24,448 nt of DNA from SZUA-430 sp046153995 (GCA_046153995.1 JBJXEH010000155.1:1-24448), one strand, 5' to 3'. Shown: positions 6,943 through 15,508, numbered from the stretch's first letter. Numbers and translations are program-made. The notes: generated by a model from the letters alone, not told the origin.

Positions 6943-7641
6943 ATGAAGGCGCCCTCCGCCATCGACCTGACCGTCATCATCCCGACGCTCAACGCGGGCG
7001 CGCGGTTGAGCGCGACGCTGGCTGCGATCGACGAGGCGCGCGATACGCTTTCGATCGATGTTGTGGTTGTCGACGGCGGATCGGGTGACGATACCATCTT
7101 GCGCGCGGAGGACGCGGGGGCGCGCGTCATACAGTCCCCGAAAGGCCGCGGCGTGCAGCTGTCGGCGGGCGCGAAGGAGGCGACGGGGCGTTGGCTTCTG
7201 TTCCTGCACGCCGACACGACGTTAGAACCGTTTTGGAGCACGACTGTCTCGTCGTTTATGCGCGGCAAGGGCAACGGGCTGAAGGCTGCTTATTTCACGT
7301 TCGCGCTTGACGACGCTTCGAGCGCGGCTCGGCGCATCGAGGGGCTTGCGAACTGGCGTGCGCGGCGGTTGGGTCTGCCGTATGGCGATCAGGGGCTTTT
7401 GATGTCGCGGACGATGTACAGTTCGCTCGTCGGTTATCTCGACCTTCCGATCATGGAAGACGTCGATATGGTGCGCCGGATCGGGCGGCAGAATTTGATC
7501 GAGCTGCCCGCGACCGCAACAACATCGGCGGACCGCTACCGGCGTGACGGCTATTGGCTGCGGCCAGTCAAGAACCTGACGTTGCTTGGCCTCTATTTTA
7601 TGGGCGTGGCGCCGAAGCGGCTTGCCCGCATGTATGGCTAA
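6943..7641 (+). CDS. TIGR04283-type family 2 glycosyltransferase
   Basis: The 232-residue protein has a GT-A fold glycosyltransferase pattern: LTVIIPTLNAG (9-19), VVVDGGSGDD (41-50), GRGVQLSAGA (68-77), FLHADTTLEP (87-96) with the acidic sugar-nucleotide/metal motif, and EDVDMVRR further on. The combination of GRGxQ and LHADT is characteristic of TIGR04283 transferases, which occur with radical-SAM/selenodomain proteins and in arsenosugar clusters. No such partner is in this window, so the substrate is not assigned. The ATG at 6943 is preferred because the fold begins just after it. An in-frame ATG at 6862 would add 27 residues without family similarity, and neither has a strong ribosome binding site. 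The next gene overlaps its last 8 bases. Confidence 0.85.
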   Translation: MKAPSAIDLTVIIPTLNAGARLSATLAAIDEARDTLSIDVVVVDGGSGDDTILRAEDAGARVIQSPKGRGVQLSAGAKEATGRWLLFLHADTTLEPFWSTTVSSFMRGKGNGLKAAYFTFALDDASSAARRIEGLANWRARRLGLPYGDQGLLMSRTMYSSLVGYLDLPIMEDVDMVRRIGRQNLIELPATATTSADRYRRDGYWLRPVKNLTLLGLYFMGVAPKRLARMYG

Positions 7642-8218
7642 GCCGCTCGTCGTCATCTTCGCCCGCGCGCCGCGTTATGGTGCGATAAAGACGCGGCTTG
7701 CGCGCGATATCGGCGCGGGCGAGACGTTGCGGTTCTACCGGAAGGCTCTCGGCGATCTCGTGCAACGGCTTCAGCGCGATGTACGCTTCGATGTTGAACT
7801 CGCGGTGACACCGGATTACGTGCGGGACTGTTGGCCCACGATCCGCGTCATCGCGCAGGGACGCGGCGATCTGGGGCGGCGGATGGTGCGTGCACTTCGC
7901 GGCGCAGGTTCGCGGCCGGCGATCGTGATCGGCAGCGATATTCCCGAAATCGCAGCGGCGCACGTTGCGTCTGCGTTTCGTGCGCTCGGAAAGGCGCCGT
8001 TCGTTTTGGGGCCCGCGCACGACGGCGGGTATTGGCTTATCGGCGCCAGGCATCCGCATCGGATGCGTGCGAGCGTGCTCGACGGCGTGCGGTGGTCCGG
8101 CGCTCACACGATGCAGGACACGATCGACCGTTTGGGCGAGGTAGCCGTCTTGAATAGCGTGCTTGAGGACATCGACGACGGTGCCGCGTACCGGCGTTAT
8201 CAATCGAGGCGCGCCTAG
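7634..8218 (+). CDS. TIGR04282-type (DUF2064) glycosyltransferase
   Basis: The 194-residue protein starts MAKPLVVIFARAPRYGAIKTR, followed by LARDIG, the N-terminal nucleotide-binding region of TIGR04282/DUF2064 proteins (a CofC/MobA-like GT-A fold). It also has the conserved VIGSDIPEI and LGPAHDGGYWLIG segments. The start lies inside the preceding gene with an 8-base overlap (ATGGCTAA), which indicates translational coupling. TIGR04282 and TIGR04283 proteins are a recurrent pair, so these two probably act together on one glycan or glycolipid. The stop codon overlaps the convergent PLP-enzyme stop by four bases (CTAG at 8215-8218). Confidence 0.87.
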   Translation: MAKPLVVIFARAPRYGAIKTRLARDIGAGETLRFYRKALGDLVQRLQRDVRFDVELAVTPDYVRDCWPTIRVIAQGRGDLGRRMVRALRGAGSRPAIVIGSDIPEIAAAHVASAFRALGKAPFVLGPAHDGGYWLIGARHPHRMRASVLDGVRWSGAHTMQDTIDRLGEVAVLNSVLEDIDDGAAYRRYQSRRA

Positions 8219-9387
8219 CCGATCTCTTGCAGAGCCGTGACGAGGCGGTCGACGTCGGCTTCGTCTTGATAGATGCCTAAGCCGATGCGCAGGCGATCGC
8301 CGCGGTGATCGACGACGATGTTGCGGGTGCCAAGCTCGCGGTCAAGGCGCGCGGCCTCGCTGGTGCGGAACGTCAGGAAGCGTCCGCGGCGGCGTTCGTC
8401 GGCGATCATGAGGTTGACCGGCTTTAGGCCTGTTTTTGATGCAGCGAGCCGATCGAGGAAGAGGCGCTGAAGCGTCAGGCTGTGGTCGTGCATGGTGGCG
8501 ACGCCGATGCCTTCTTTGCTCAACCAGTCCATGACCGCGTTCAAGCGGTAGAGGCCTGACGGGTCGAACGTGGCGCCGACGAAGCGGCTTGCGTCCTTGC
8601 CGTAGGCCACGACGCCGTCGCGGGATTTGTCGAGCGCGCCGAATTCGGCGTACCAGCCGGTGTCGCGCGGGCGTTCGCCGTAGCCCGGCGGACAGTGCAT
8701 GAAGCAAACGCCCTCGCCCGCCATCGCGTATTTGTAGCCGCCCGCGATGTAGAACGCGCGCGCAGCGATGCCGCTTAGATCGACGGGCAGTGCCATGAAT
8801 GCGTGGTAGCCGTCGAGGACTGCAAACGTCTCGCGGTCCGGGATTGCGGCGAGTATTTCGGCGATGTCTCCCGGTGACAACACGAAGCCCGAGTTGAAGA
8901 AGACGTGGCTTAGCCAAACGATGTCCCAGTCGTCGCGTTCGGCAAGTGCGCTCAAGAAGCGTTGCTTGAAGGTCGGGAACGGTTCGACGGGCACGCGGAC
9001 GAGGTTCACCAATTCGTCTTCGGCGAGGCGGCTCATTTGGCGCGTGAAGGAGTGGAACTCGCTGTCGGTTGCTAGCACGTTGTGCTTCGGCAAGCCGTGG
9101 GTCGCAGAGAGCAGGCGCAGCAGCAGGTTGTGCGTGTTCGGGGCGAAGGCGATGGTGGTCGGGTCAGTAAGCGACAGGTGGTGCGCGATGTGTTTCTGCG
9201 CGGCGGGGACGACGCTCTCGAAGATCATGCCCCACTTGCTGTCGAGCAGCTTGGCCGCGTCTTCCCAGCAGGCTTGTTGCGCGGCGAACGTGACGTCGGG
9301 CCAGGGGTGATGGCTATGGGCTGCGAAATGTAGCGGCGCGCCGGGCCTGCCGATCGAGCGGGAGAAGTGATGTTTGAACGACGCCAT
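8215..9387 (-). CDS. Class V aminotransferase-fold PLP enzyme, possible kynureninase
   Basis: The 390-residue protein has the fold-type I class V layout. An N-terminal HFAAHSHHPWPDVT segment is followed by SEFHSF, then LDGYHAF (D192 at the PLP-ring position) and the Schiff-base lysine in AGGYKYAMAGEG (K219). The C-terminal domain includes FRTSEA and GIYQDEADVDRLV. It starts 4 bases after the tryptophan 2,3-dioxygenase stop codon, so the two are one operon. That context suggests cleavage of kynurenine to anthranilate and alanine. Standard KynU motifs are not obvious, so the function is inferred from position. No formylkynurenine hydrolase is next to it. The two stop codons at 8215-8218 share a CTAG palindrome with the convergent glycosyltransferase. 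Confidence 0.75.
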   Translation of the reverse strand: MASFKHHFSRSIGRPGAPLHFAAHSHHPWPDVTFAAQQACWEDAAKLLDSKWGMIFESVVPAAQKHIAHHLSLTDPTTIAFAPNTHNLLLRLLSATHGLPKHNVLATDSEFHSFTRQMSRLAEDELVNLVRVPVEPFPTFKQRFLSALAERDDWDIVWLSHVFFNSGFVLSPGDIAEILAAIPDRETFAVLDGYHAFMALPVDLSGIAARAFYIAGGYKYAMAGEGVCFMHCPPGYGERPRDTGWYAEFGALDKSRDGVVAYGKDASRFVGATFDPSGLYRLNAVMDWLSKEGIGVATMHDHSLTLQRLFLDRLAASKTGLKPVNLMIADERRRGRFLTFRTSEAARLDRELGTRNIVVDHRGDRLRIGLGIYQDEADVDRLVTALQEIG

Positions 9388-9391
9388 TCGT

Positions 9392-10462
9392 TTACGCTTC
9401 GTAGCGATAGCGCATAGCCTTGCGCACGTCTTCGGGCAGCGGCGGTAAAGCGGAGCGCGGGATCAGGAACGTCGCGATGGCGAAGAGATCGTTGTAGGCG
9501 CGGTGCTTGTCCGCCGTCGCGCGCAAATAGTCGTAGCCGGACGAGCCGCCGGTGCCGACCTTCCGGCCCAACATGCGCGAGACCATTAGCGCGTGGCGCA
9601 TGCGCCAAAGTGCCAGCGTTTCGTCCATGTCCATGAGCGCCTTCAGCATTCGGAACCCGGCGTTCGCCGCGGGTTCGTCGCGGTAAAGGAACAGAAACAG
9701 CGCCGCCTGTAGCGCGCGGCGCGAGAAGGTCCATGCGCCTTGGGCGTGCAGCTCAGCGTAGCGGGCGTCGTCCAATAGGCCGTCGAACATCGCGCGCGAC
9801 TTTTGCAGCGAGGCAAGCTGTACGTCCTTCTCGGCCTGCGACAGATGCGGGTGCGTTCGGATCTGACCCATGTCTTGCGATAGCATTGCGTCGAGCGCTT
9901 TTGCGTACGCGTCGCGGAAATGGAAACCGCCTTGATCGACGAACGGCGTACGCGACAGCCAATTGTCGATTTGATCACGCAACGAAGGTTTCGCCTCTTG
10001 GCCGCGAACACGCCCGCGTGCGGCGGGATCGAGGCTTGCGTCAAAGCTTTCGTCGTTGAAGGCAAGGCGGGCTTCGCGTTTGAGCCCTAGGCGCACTTCG
10101 AGTAATCGGAACTGTTCGCTTTGGAAGCCGGAGCTCGGCATCAAGAGGTTACGGAACTCCAGGAAATCCATCGGCGTCATCGTCTCTAGGATGTCGATTT
10201 GGGAGACGAGGAGCTGCTCGATTTTGACGATGCGTTCCGCCGCAAGGACCGCCCGGCCGAGGGCTGCGTCATCGACGGCTTTGCCGCCGAAGATATCTTG
10301 GATCAGGTCGAGTTCATGGAGGATTTGTTTGAACCACAGCTCATAGGTTTGGTGGATGACGATGAAGAGCATCTCGTCGTGGGCCGGCGCGCCGCGCTTG
10401 CCGCTTTCCAATTCCTGAATCGAGAGAAGCTCGTGAAGCTTCAAATACCCGGCGTAGTCCAT
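9392..10462 (-). CDS. kynA: Tryptophan 2,3-dioxygenase, long (animal-like) form
   Basis: The 356-residue haem enzyme opens the indole ring of L-tryptophan to N-formylkynurenine, the first step of the kynurenine pathway. Visible motifs are AHDEMLFIVIHQTYELWFKQI with distal H28 and substrate-site residues, SILETMTP-like QIDILETMTPMDF, FRNLLMPSSGFQS with R104, proximal haem ligand H290 in WRMRHALMVSRMLG, and GTGGSSGYDYLR (303-314). Well-known bacterial TDOs such as the Xanthomonas enzyme are about 300 residues. This one has the extra central region and resembles human TDO in LSRTP and the last 100 residues. The ATG at 10462 is chosen because GAGG lies six bases upstream; the longer frame from 10516 has no such site. 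It forms an operon with the class V PLP gene. Confidence 0.93.
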   Translation of the reverse strand: MDYAGYLKLHELLSIQELESGKRGAPAHDEMLFIVIHQTYELWFKQILHELDLIQDIFGGKAVDDAALGRAVLAAERIVKIEQLLVSQIDILETMTPMDFLEFRNLLMPSSGFQSEQFRLLEVRLGLKREARLAFNDESFDASLDPAARGRVRGQEAKPSLRDQIDNWLSRTPFVDQGGFHFRDAYAKALDAMLSQDMGQIRTHPHLSQAEKDVQLASLQKSRAMFDGLLDDARYAELHAQGAWTFSRRALQAALFLFLYRDEPAANAGFRMLKALMDMDETLALWRMRHALMVSRMLGRKVGTGGSSGYDYLRATADKHRAYNDLFAIATFLIPRSALPPLPEDVRKAMRYRYEA

Positions 10463-10625
10463 CTTCGGCCTCAATATGGTTGCGGCGGTATGAACGGCGG
10501 CCGCGGGCGGCAACATACCGTTTGGGAAGATTAATGGCGAATAACTATCGGGCTGCTCAAGCTTTACGCAACCTCAATGCGAATGTGGGAAACAAGACGG
10601 GCCAAACAAAAACGAGTGGGCAGCA

Positions 10626-11033
10626 ATGGCACGGGTTCTCATCATCGACGACGACGAGCTTTTCATCAAGCTCATGGTTCACGCGTTGAAACAGCGGGGA
10701 CACGAAGTCGAGTTCGCGCTGGATGGGCTTGCGGGTTGCCGCATGTTCTCCGCCTCTCAGTTCGATGTCGTAGTCTGCGATATCGTAATGCCCGAACAGG
10801 AAGGCGTCGAGACGATCAAGATTATCCGCCGGGCGCGTCCCGATGTCGGCATCATCGCGATCTCCGGGGGCTTGAGCCTCAGCCATACGACGAACATCGA
10901 CGTTTTGCACATCGCCGGCCAATTCGGTGCGGACACGACGCTGAAGAAGCCGTTTCAGCTTTCCGAGTTGACGACCACGGTGGACGGCGTGCTGGCGTCG
11001 CGGCAGGCGGGCCGTTCGCACGCCAGGGCCTAG
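10626..11033 (+). CDS. Single-domain response regulator
   Basis: The 135-residue protein is one receiver domain with no output domain. The acidic pocket is D8-D9 and D10 (IIDDDE), the phosphorylation site is D52 (VVVCDIVMP), the switch Ser is S80 (AISGG) and the conserved lysine is K108 (LKKPF). It likely carries phosphate between kinases and partners, in the manner of CheY or DivK-like relays, rather than binding DNA. The hybrid kinase gene starts 17 bases downstream, so that kinase, which has its own Hpt domain, is the obvious partner. The gene is divergent from kynA, with about 160 bases between the starts. Confidence 0.88.
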   Translation: MARVLIIDDDELFIKLMVHALKQRGHEVEFALDGLAGCRMFSASQFDVVVCDIVMPEQEGVETIKIIRRARPDVGIIAISGGLSLSHTTNIDVLHIAGQFGADTTLKKPFQLSELTTTVDGVLASRQAGRSHARA

Positions 11034-11050
11034 GATGACCGCTAGGCTTC

Positions 11051-14000
11051 ATGGGCACCAACCTCTCAGCTGAAAAGCGAACGGCGGACGTTCGCTCCAA
11101 CACGATCTTCGCCCTGTTCGGCATGATCGTGGCGATCGTGCTTGGCGCGATCTGGTTCGGCGTGCAGATGACCAATGCGGTATCCGGCGCATACTCCGAC
11201 GCGTTGAAGGAGGATGTCGAGTGGCGGGGGTACGATGCGCGCGTGGCGGCGCTTGCTGGAATAGTGACGCAGATGAATGCGATTGCGACCGATGAGACGT
11301 CGGTTCGCACTTCCATCCGTAACCGCTCGCTATTCGAATGGCTCCATGCCGATTTTGGAAACAAAGCGGCGCGCCTGACGCGGGACCTTCAGACCGAGCT
11401 CAACTGGGGCCATTCCACTATTCCGCCGCTGGCGGCGGCCTTGACGGAGGCAACGCGCGCCGAGCAGGCACTGGAGCGGGCCGGGGCCGGTCTCGTGGCC
11501 GCCGGTCGCGTGCGGTCGAGCGAAAAAGAGTTAAGCGAAGTTCGCTCGTTGGTCCGCAGCTACCGGCTTACCGTGCTCAAACTCGCCAGGGCCGGAGGGC
11601 TAATCCAAGAGACGCAGAGCATTTGGTGGATTGCGCAGCTCAAAAAGCTCGATCGTTTGCGCACGACACAGGCGCAAGTGTCGGTCGCCCTGATCGCAAT
11701 CGTTCTGCTCTTGCTCGGTCTTGCATACTTGGTTCACCGGCGGGTCAGCAGATTGAGCGGCGCTCTCGCGACCAGCGAGCAGCGATACCAAAGTCTGTCG
11801 GAGTCTATGGATGGCGTCGTTTATCGCGTTCGCCTTGGCTCAACTTGGGTCCTCGAATATCTGAGCCCGAACACGCAACGGTTCTTCGGCGTTCCCGCTT
11901 CGCACCTCATCAGTCTGCCCGCCGATCAGATACTCTGGTGGGTGATCCGGCCCCGCGACCGTGCGCGCCATCGCGCGGCGATCGATCATGCGATCAGGAC
12001 ACGCGAGCCGTACGAAGTCGAATACGAGATCAAGACACCCGGCGGATACCGTTGGGTGCTTGAGCGTGGCCGCGTGGCCGGCGGGACGGAAGCCGGCGAT
12101 GTGCCGTCTCTTGACGCGCTGTTTGTCGATGTGACGGCGCAACGGCTCTTGCACGACCAGGTCGAGAAGCGCGAAAAACTGTTCACCGCTATGGCTTCGA
12201 ACTTTGACGGCGTGATGTTCCGGATACGCCTCAACGACAGGTTCGAGGTCGAGTATGCGAGCCCTGGCGCAACAAAGATCTGGGGCATCGACGCATCGCG
12301 AGCGACCGGTCTTCGTACGCCGACGATGCGGTTGATGCTGCCGGAGCATGCGCACGACTACTTAAAGACGGTCACCTCTTGCTTGGGCGGAGAGCTCTAC
12401 GAAACCGAGTACCGTATCCGGACGAGGGACGGCGAGCTGAAGTGGTTGCTGGAACGCGGCCGTGTCAGCGATCGCGACGAGTCTGGGATTCCCACTCATA
12501 TCGACGGGTTCGCCGTCGATGTAACTTCGCGTCACGACATGGAGGCCGCTCTCGCGGAATCGTCAACAAGGGTCAAGAACCTCGTCGAGTGCATCGATGA
12601 GGTGTTCTTCACCTGCAAGATGGACAGCGCCTGGACGATGCTTTTCGTGAGCCCGAGCGTCGAGCGTATGACGGGCCATCCGGCCGGCGATTTTTTGGCA
12701 GGCAGAATGTCGTTCGGCGCGCTTTTGCATCCCGAAGACCAAGCGAAAGCGTGGGAGATCGTCGGACCCGCAATCGAAGCGCAGAAAACCTACGAGATCG
12801 AGTACCGGATCACGCATAAAGACGGAACAGTTCGCTGGATGTTCGAGCGTGGCCGCCCGGCAGGCGCCCATGAAGACGGCACGCCGCTTCTCCATGGCTA
12901 TATGGCCGACATCACAGAGCGCAAGGAAGTGGAGAAAGCGCTCGCCGCCGCCCGCGATACGGCGGAAGCAGCGAGCAACGCAAAATCCGAATTCCTGGCA
13001 ATGATGAGCCACGAAATCCGGACGCCGATGAACGGTGTTTTGGGTATGACCGGCGTGTTGCTCGACACGGAGCTTACGGCCGAGCAGCGCCGGAGCGCTG
13101 CAACCATTCGCGAATCGGCTGAAAGCTTGTTGTCCATCATCAACGACATTCTCGACTTTTCGAAGCTGGAAGCTCAAGCGATGGAGTTGGAGAACGTCGC
13201 ATTCGACGTGCATTCACTGCTGGCCTATGCCTGCGAGATCGTGGTGCCGCGTGCGAATGCGAAGGGTGTCGGCGTCCATCTCGACATCGCGGCAGACGTG
13301 CCGCGCTACATTCACGCCGATCCTGGCCGTATCCGGCAAGTCGTCCTCAACTTGCTCGGCAACGCGGTCAAGTTTACGGAAGCGGGATCGGTTACGCTCA
13401 GGGTTTCTGCCGAACCGGACGGCGCGAAGAGTAAGCTGAGGGTCGCAGTTCAAGATACAGGGATCGGGATTCCGGCCGAACGTCTCGAGCGGTTGTTCCA
13501 GAGCTTCAGCCAAGCGGACGCGTCGATTTCGCGGCGGTACGGCGGGGCGGGGCTCGGACTTGCGATCTCGAAGAAGCTGACAGAGCGCATGGGTGGCGCG
13601 ATCGGCGTCGATAGTAGGCCTGGTGCGGGCTCGACGTTCTGGTTCGAGCTCCCCGTGGGCATCGCGTCGGCCGAGGATTGCGAAGGTTCGAACCGGCTGT
13701 TCGAGGCCGAGCGTATGACTGGCGCGTTGGCGACGATTGCAGCGCTGGGCCGGCCGCTGCGTGTTCTCGTCGCGGAAGACAACGCAACCAACCAACTTGT
13801 GGCGCGATCCGTTCTCACGAAGTATGGCATCGTGCCGGACTTCGCTGCCGACGGTTTGGAAGCGATCGAGGCGGCGCGCCAGCGCACGTACGACGTCGTC
13901 CTTATGGACGTTCATATGCCCGAGATGGACGGCCTCGACGCCACGCGCGCGATCCGTTCGTTGAAGGGGCCACGGGCGCAGGTTCCAATCATTGCGCTGA

Positions 14001-14515
14001 CGGCCAACGCGTTTTCACACGACGTGGACCGCTGTAAAGCGGCCGGCATGAACGGCCATATCGGCAAGCCGTTCCGCAACGAAGACCTCATAATCGCCAT
14101 TGCTGCCGCGCTGACGGGTACCGAGCGATTCGGAGAACTTGCTACAGAGGCCGACAAACCGGTCAGCGAAGTGGTCCTCGATGCAGGCGTCATCGAACGT
14201 TTTCGAGCGGACTCGGGCGAGGAAATGCTGCAGCTGTTGATCGAGACTTTCGTGCCGGACGCGGTCGAGAAGCTGACGCGGCTGGTGTCGCTTGCCAAAG
14301 CAGGTAAGCCGACCGACGAAGCGGTGCGTCTCGCGCACTCGCTGAAGAGTGCCGGTGCGATGGCTGGGGCCAGCGCGTTGTCGCGGGCGGCGGCGATGCT
14401 TGAAGCCAAGCTCGCCGATCGGGAAACGTTCGTTCCTGCCGACGCCGGGGAGCTTGAGCGGTTGTTCGGCGCCTATCGCCTCGCGCTCAAAGACCGCGGG
14501 CTGATCGCGGCCTAG
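11051..14515 (+). CDS. Hybrid sensor histidine kinase: triple PAS, HisKA, HATPase, REC, Hpt
   Basis: The 1154-residue inner-membrane protein has TM1 at about 18-39, a periplasmic region of about 170 residues, and TM2 at about 209-229. Three related PAS domains follow (about 241-366, 373-497, 503-628). HisKA has the phospho-acceptor H654 (MMSHEIRTPMNG). The ATPase domain shows GNAVKFTEAG, DTGIGIP and GGAGLGLAIS. A receiver follows with D953 (VLMDVHMPEMDG) and an Hpt domain with H1096 (AHSLKSAGAMAG). The architecture implies a His-Asp-His relay ending on a separate receiver, probably the response regulator encoded just upstream. Each PAS ends with the same signature: YEVEYEIKTPGG then WVLERGR at 321, and close copies at 450 and 581. 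The stop overlaps the convergent esterase stop by four bases. Confidence 0.93.
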   Translation: MGTNLSAEKRTADVRSNTIFALFGMIVAIVLGAIWFGVQMTNAVSGAYSDALKEDVEWRGYDARVAALAGIVTQMNAIATDETSVRTSIRNRSLFEWLHADFGNKAARLTRDLQTELNWGHSTIPPLAAALTEATRAEQALERAGAGLVAAGRVRSSEKELSEVRSLVRSYRLTVLKLARAGGLIQETQSIWWIAQLKKLDRLRTTQAQVSVALIAIVLLLLGLAYLVHRRVSRLSGALATSEQRYQSLSESMDGVVYRVRLGSTWVLEYLSPNTQRFFGVPASHLISLPADQILWWVIRPRDRARHRAAIDHAIRTREPYEVEYEIKTPGGYRWVLERGRVAGGTEAGDVPSLDALFVDVTAQRLLHDQVEKREKLFTAMASNFDGVMFRIRLNDRFEVEYASPGATKIWGIDASRATGLRTPTMRLMLPEHAHDYLKTVTSCLGGELYETEYRIRTRDGELKWLLERGRVSDRDESGIPTHIDGFAVDVTSRHDMEAALAESSTRVKNLVECIDEVFFTCKMDSAWTMLFVSPSVERMTGHPAGDFLAGRMSFGALLHPEDQAKAWEIVGPAIEAQKTYEIEYRITHKDGTVRWMFERGRPAGAHEDGTPLLHGYMADITERKEVEKALAAARDTAEAASNAKSEFLAMMSHEIRTPMNGVLGMTGVLLDTELTAEQRRSAATIRESAESLLSIINDILDFSKLEAQAMELENVAFDVHSLLAYACEIVVPRANAKGVGVHLDIAADVPRYIHADPGRIRQVVLNLLGNAVKFTEAGSVTLRVSAEPDGAKSKLRVAVQDTGIGIPAERLERLFQSFSQADASISRRYGGAGLGLAISKKLTERMGGAIGVDSRPGAGSTFWFELPVGIASAEDCEGSNRLFEAERMTGALATIAALGRPLRVLVAEDNATNQLVARSVLTKYGIVPDFAADGLEAIEAARQRTYDVVLMDVHMPEMDGLDATRAIRSLKGPRAQVPIIALTANAFSHDVDRCKAAGMNGHIGKPFRNEDLIIAIAAALTGTERFGELATEADKPVSEVVLDAGVIERFRADSGEEMLQLLIETFVPDAVEKLTRLVSLAKAGKPTDEAVRLAHSLKSAGAMAGASALSRAAAMLEAKLADRETFVPADAGELERLFGAYRLALKDRGLIAA

Positions 14516-15372
14516 TTTTCGAAGACCGACAGAAGCCCGCGCGTGACGGCGCCGGGGAAGACGCTGTTGTGCGTCTCTCCATCGAAGACCCGATAGCGGA
14601 CGATCAAATTCCGGTTGTTGCGCGACTTCAGCTCTTCGACGAGTTCGGTCAGGTCGTCGACCATGCTGCGATTGGCGCCCGGCTGATTTTCGAACGAACC
14701 GACCGCGAAAAAGACGCGCGCTTCCGGCTTCTGACCTGCGGCGGCCGCCTTGTCTTCCATGGTGAGCGCGATGCGATTTGCGTACCAGAGCGACGGGCTC
14801 ACGATGATGTACCGCTTGAAGAGCGCGGGCTGCGTCAGGAGGACGTAAGTCGCAAAGAGGCCGCCGTAGGAGTGGCCGATGATCGTGCGGTCTTGGGCGG
14901 CCGCGCGGTAGCGGCGCTCGATCAAGGGGATTAGTTCCGAGGCGATGAAAGCGCGAAACTTCGGGCCGCCACCTGAGACCTTCTGATACTCCGCGCCGTA
15001 GCCGCCGTCCGGTGCGTAGGCCGGGGTGTAGTCGCGCGTGCGGTTCTTGCGATAGGTCGCGCGGTCGCCAGCCGCCCCCGGGTAAGCGATAGCCACCAGG
15101 ATCACTGGCGGCAGATCTTCGCGCTCGACGAAGTGTTGGACGATGTTGCGGACGAGCGCGAACGCGTAGTCGGCGTCAAGCATGTAGACGACGGGGTAGG
15201 ATTGCTTCGACGTGCGATAGTCGGAGGGGAGGGCAACGAAGAGTTCGTAGGTTACGCCGGTTTGCTGGGAGCGCAGTGCGATGACTTCGGTGTTGGGGAT
15301 GGTGTAGGGCTTGGCGAACACCGGAAGCGCCAACATCACAACACCCGCGAACGAGAGAAGGATTCGGATCAT
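14512..15372 (-). CDS. Secreted esterase, esterase D / Fes-like family
   Basis: The 286-residue alpha/beta hydrolase has a signal peptide (MIRILLSFAGVVMLALPVFA, cleavage after residue 20). It matches the putative-esterase family (PF00756; enterochelin-esterase and S-formylglutathione-hydrolase relatives). Motifs are PVVYMLDADYAF (60-71), nucleophile S168 in IIGHSYGG, VSPSLWYAN (191-199) and the probable catalytic His268 in GETHNSVFPGA. The periplasmic location and fold suggest hydrolysis of an ester or of a siderophore-like compound, but no iron-uptake gene is adjacent, so the substrate is not assigned. The gene lies downstream of groEL, separated by a terminator and a REP-like palindrome. 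Its stop shares CTAG with the hybrid kinase stop. Confidence 0.87.
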   Translation of the reverse strand: MIRILLSFAGVVMLALPVFAKPYTIPNTEVIALRSQQTGVTYELFVALPSDYRTSKQSYPVVYMLDADYAFALVRNIVQHFVEREDLPPVILVAIAYPGAAGDRATYRKNRTRDYTPAYAPDGGYGAEYQKVSGGGPKFRAFIASELIPLIERRYRAAAQDRTIIGHSYGGLFATYVLLTQPALFKRYIIVSPSLWYANRIALTMEDKAAAAGQKPEARVFFAVGSFENQPGANRSMVDDLTELVEELKSRNNRNLIVRYRVFDGETHNSVFPGAVTRGLLSVFEN

Positions 15373-15404
15373 GTTTTGATTCTATTCACTCTCGTGCACG
15401 AAGA

Positions 15405-15429
15405 AAGGCCCCGGTTTTGCCGGGGCCTT
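15405..15429 (-). terminator. Intrinsic terminator downstream of groEL
   Basis: A perfect 10-bp GC-rich stem (AAGGCCCCGG paired with CCGGGGCCTT) has a 5-base loop. Read on the minus strand it is followed by TCTTCG, so the 3' side reads CCTTTCTTC, a modest T-rich tail. It lies about 80 bases after the groEL stop codon and 33 bases before the esterase start, so it separates the two transcripts. Confidence 0.75.
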
Positions 15430-15445
15430 CGATGAGTCTTTGGCT

Positions 15446-15472
15446 GGATCCCCGCTTTCGCGGGGATAAGGC
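15446..15472. repeat. REP-like palindrome (GGATCCCCGC type)
   Basis: An 8-bp stem, ATCCCCGC (15448-15455) with GCGGGGAT (15460-15467) around a TTTC loop, is preceded by CTGG and followed by AAGG. This is the form of an extragenic palindrome that I recognise as widespread in alphaproteobacterial genomes. It is the only copy I see in the window. It sits in the groEL-to-esterase gap beside the terminator. Confidence 0.6.
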
Positions 15473-15508
15473 TTTGCGGCGACCGCGAAGCGGCCGCTCG
15501 CAAGCGCC

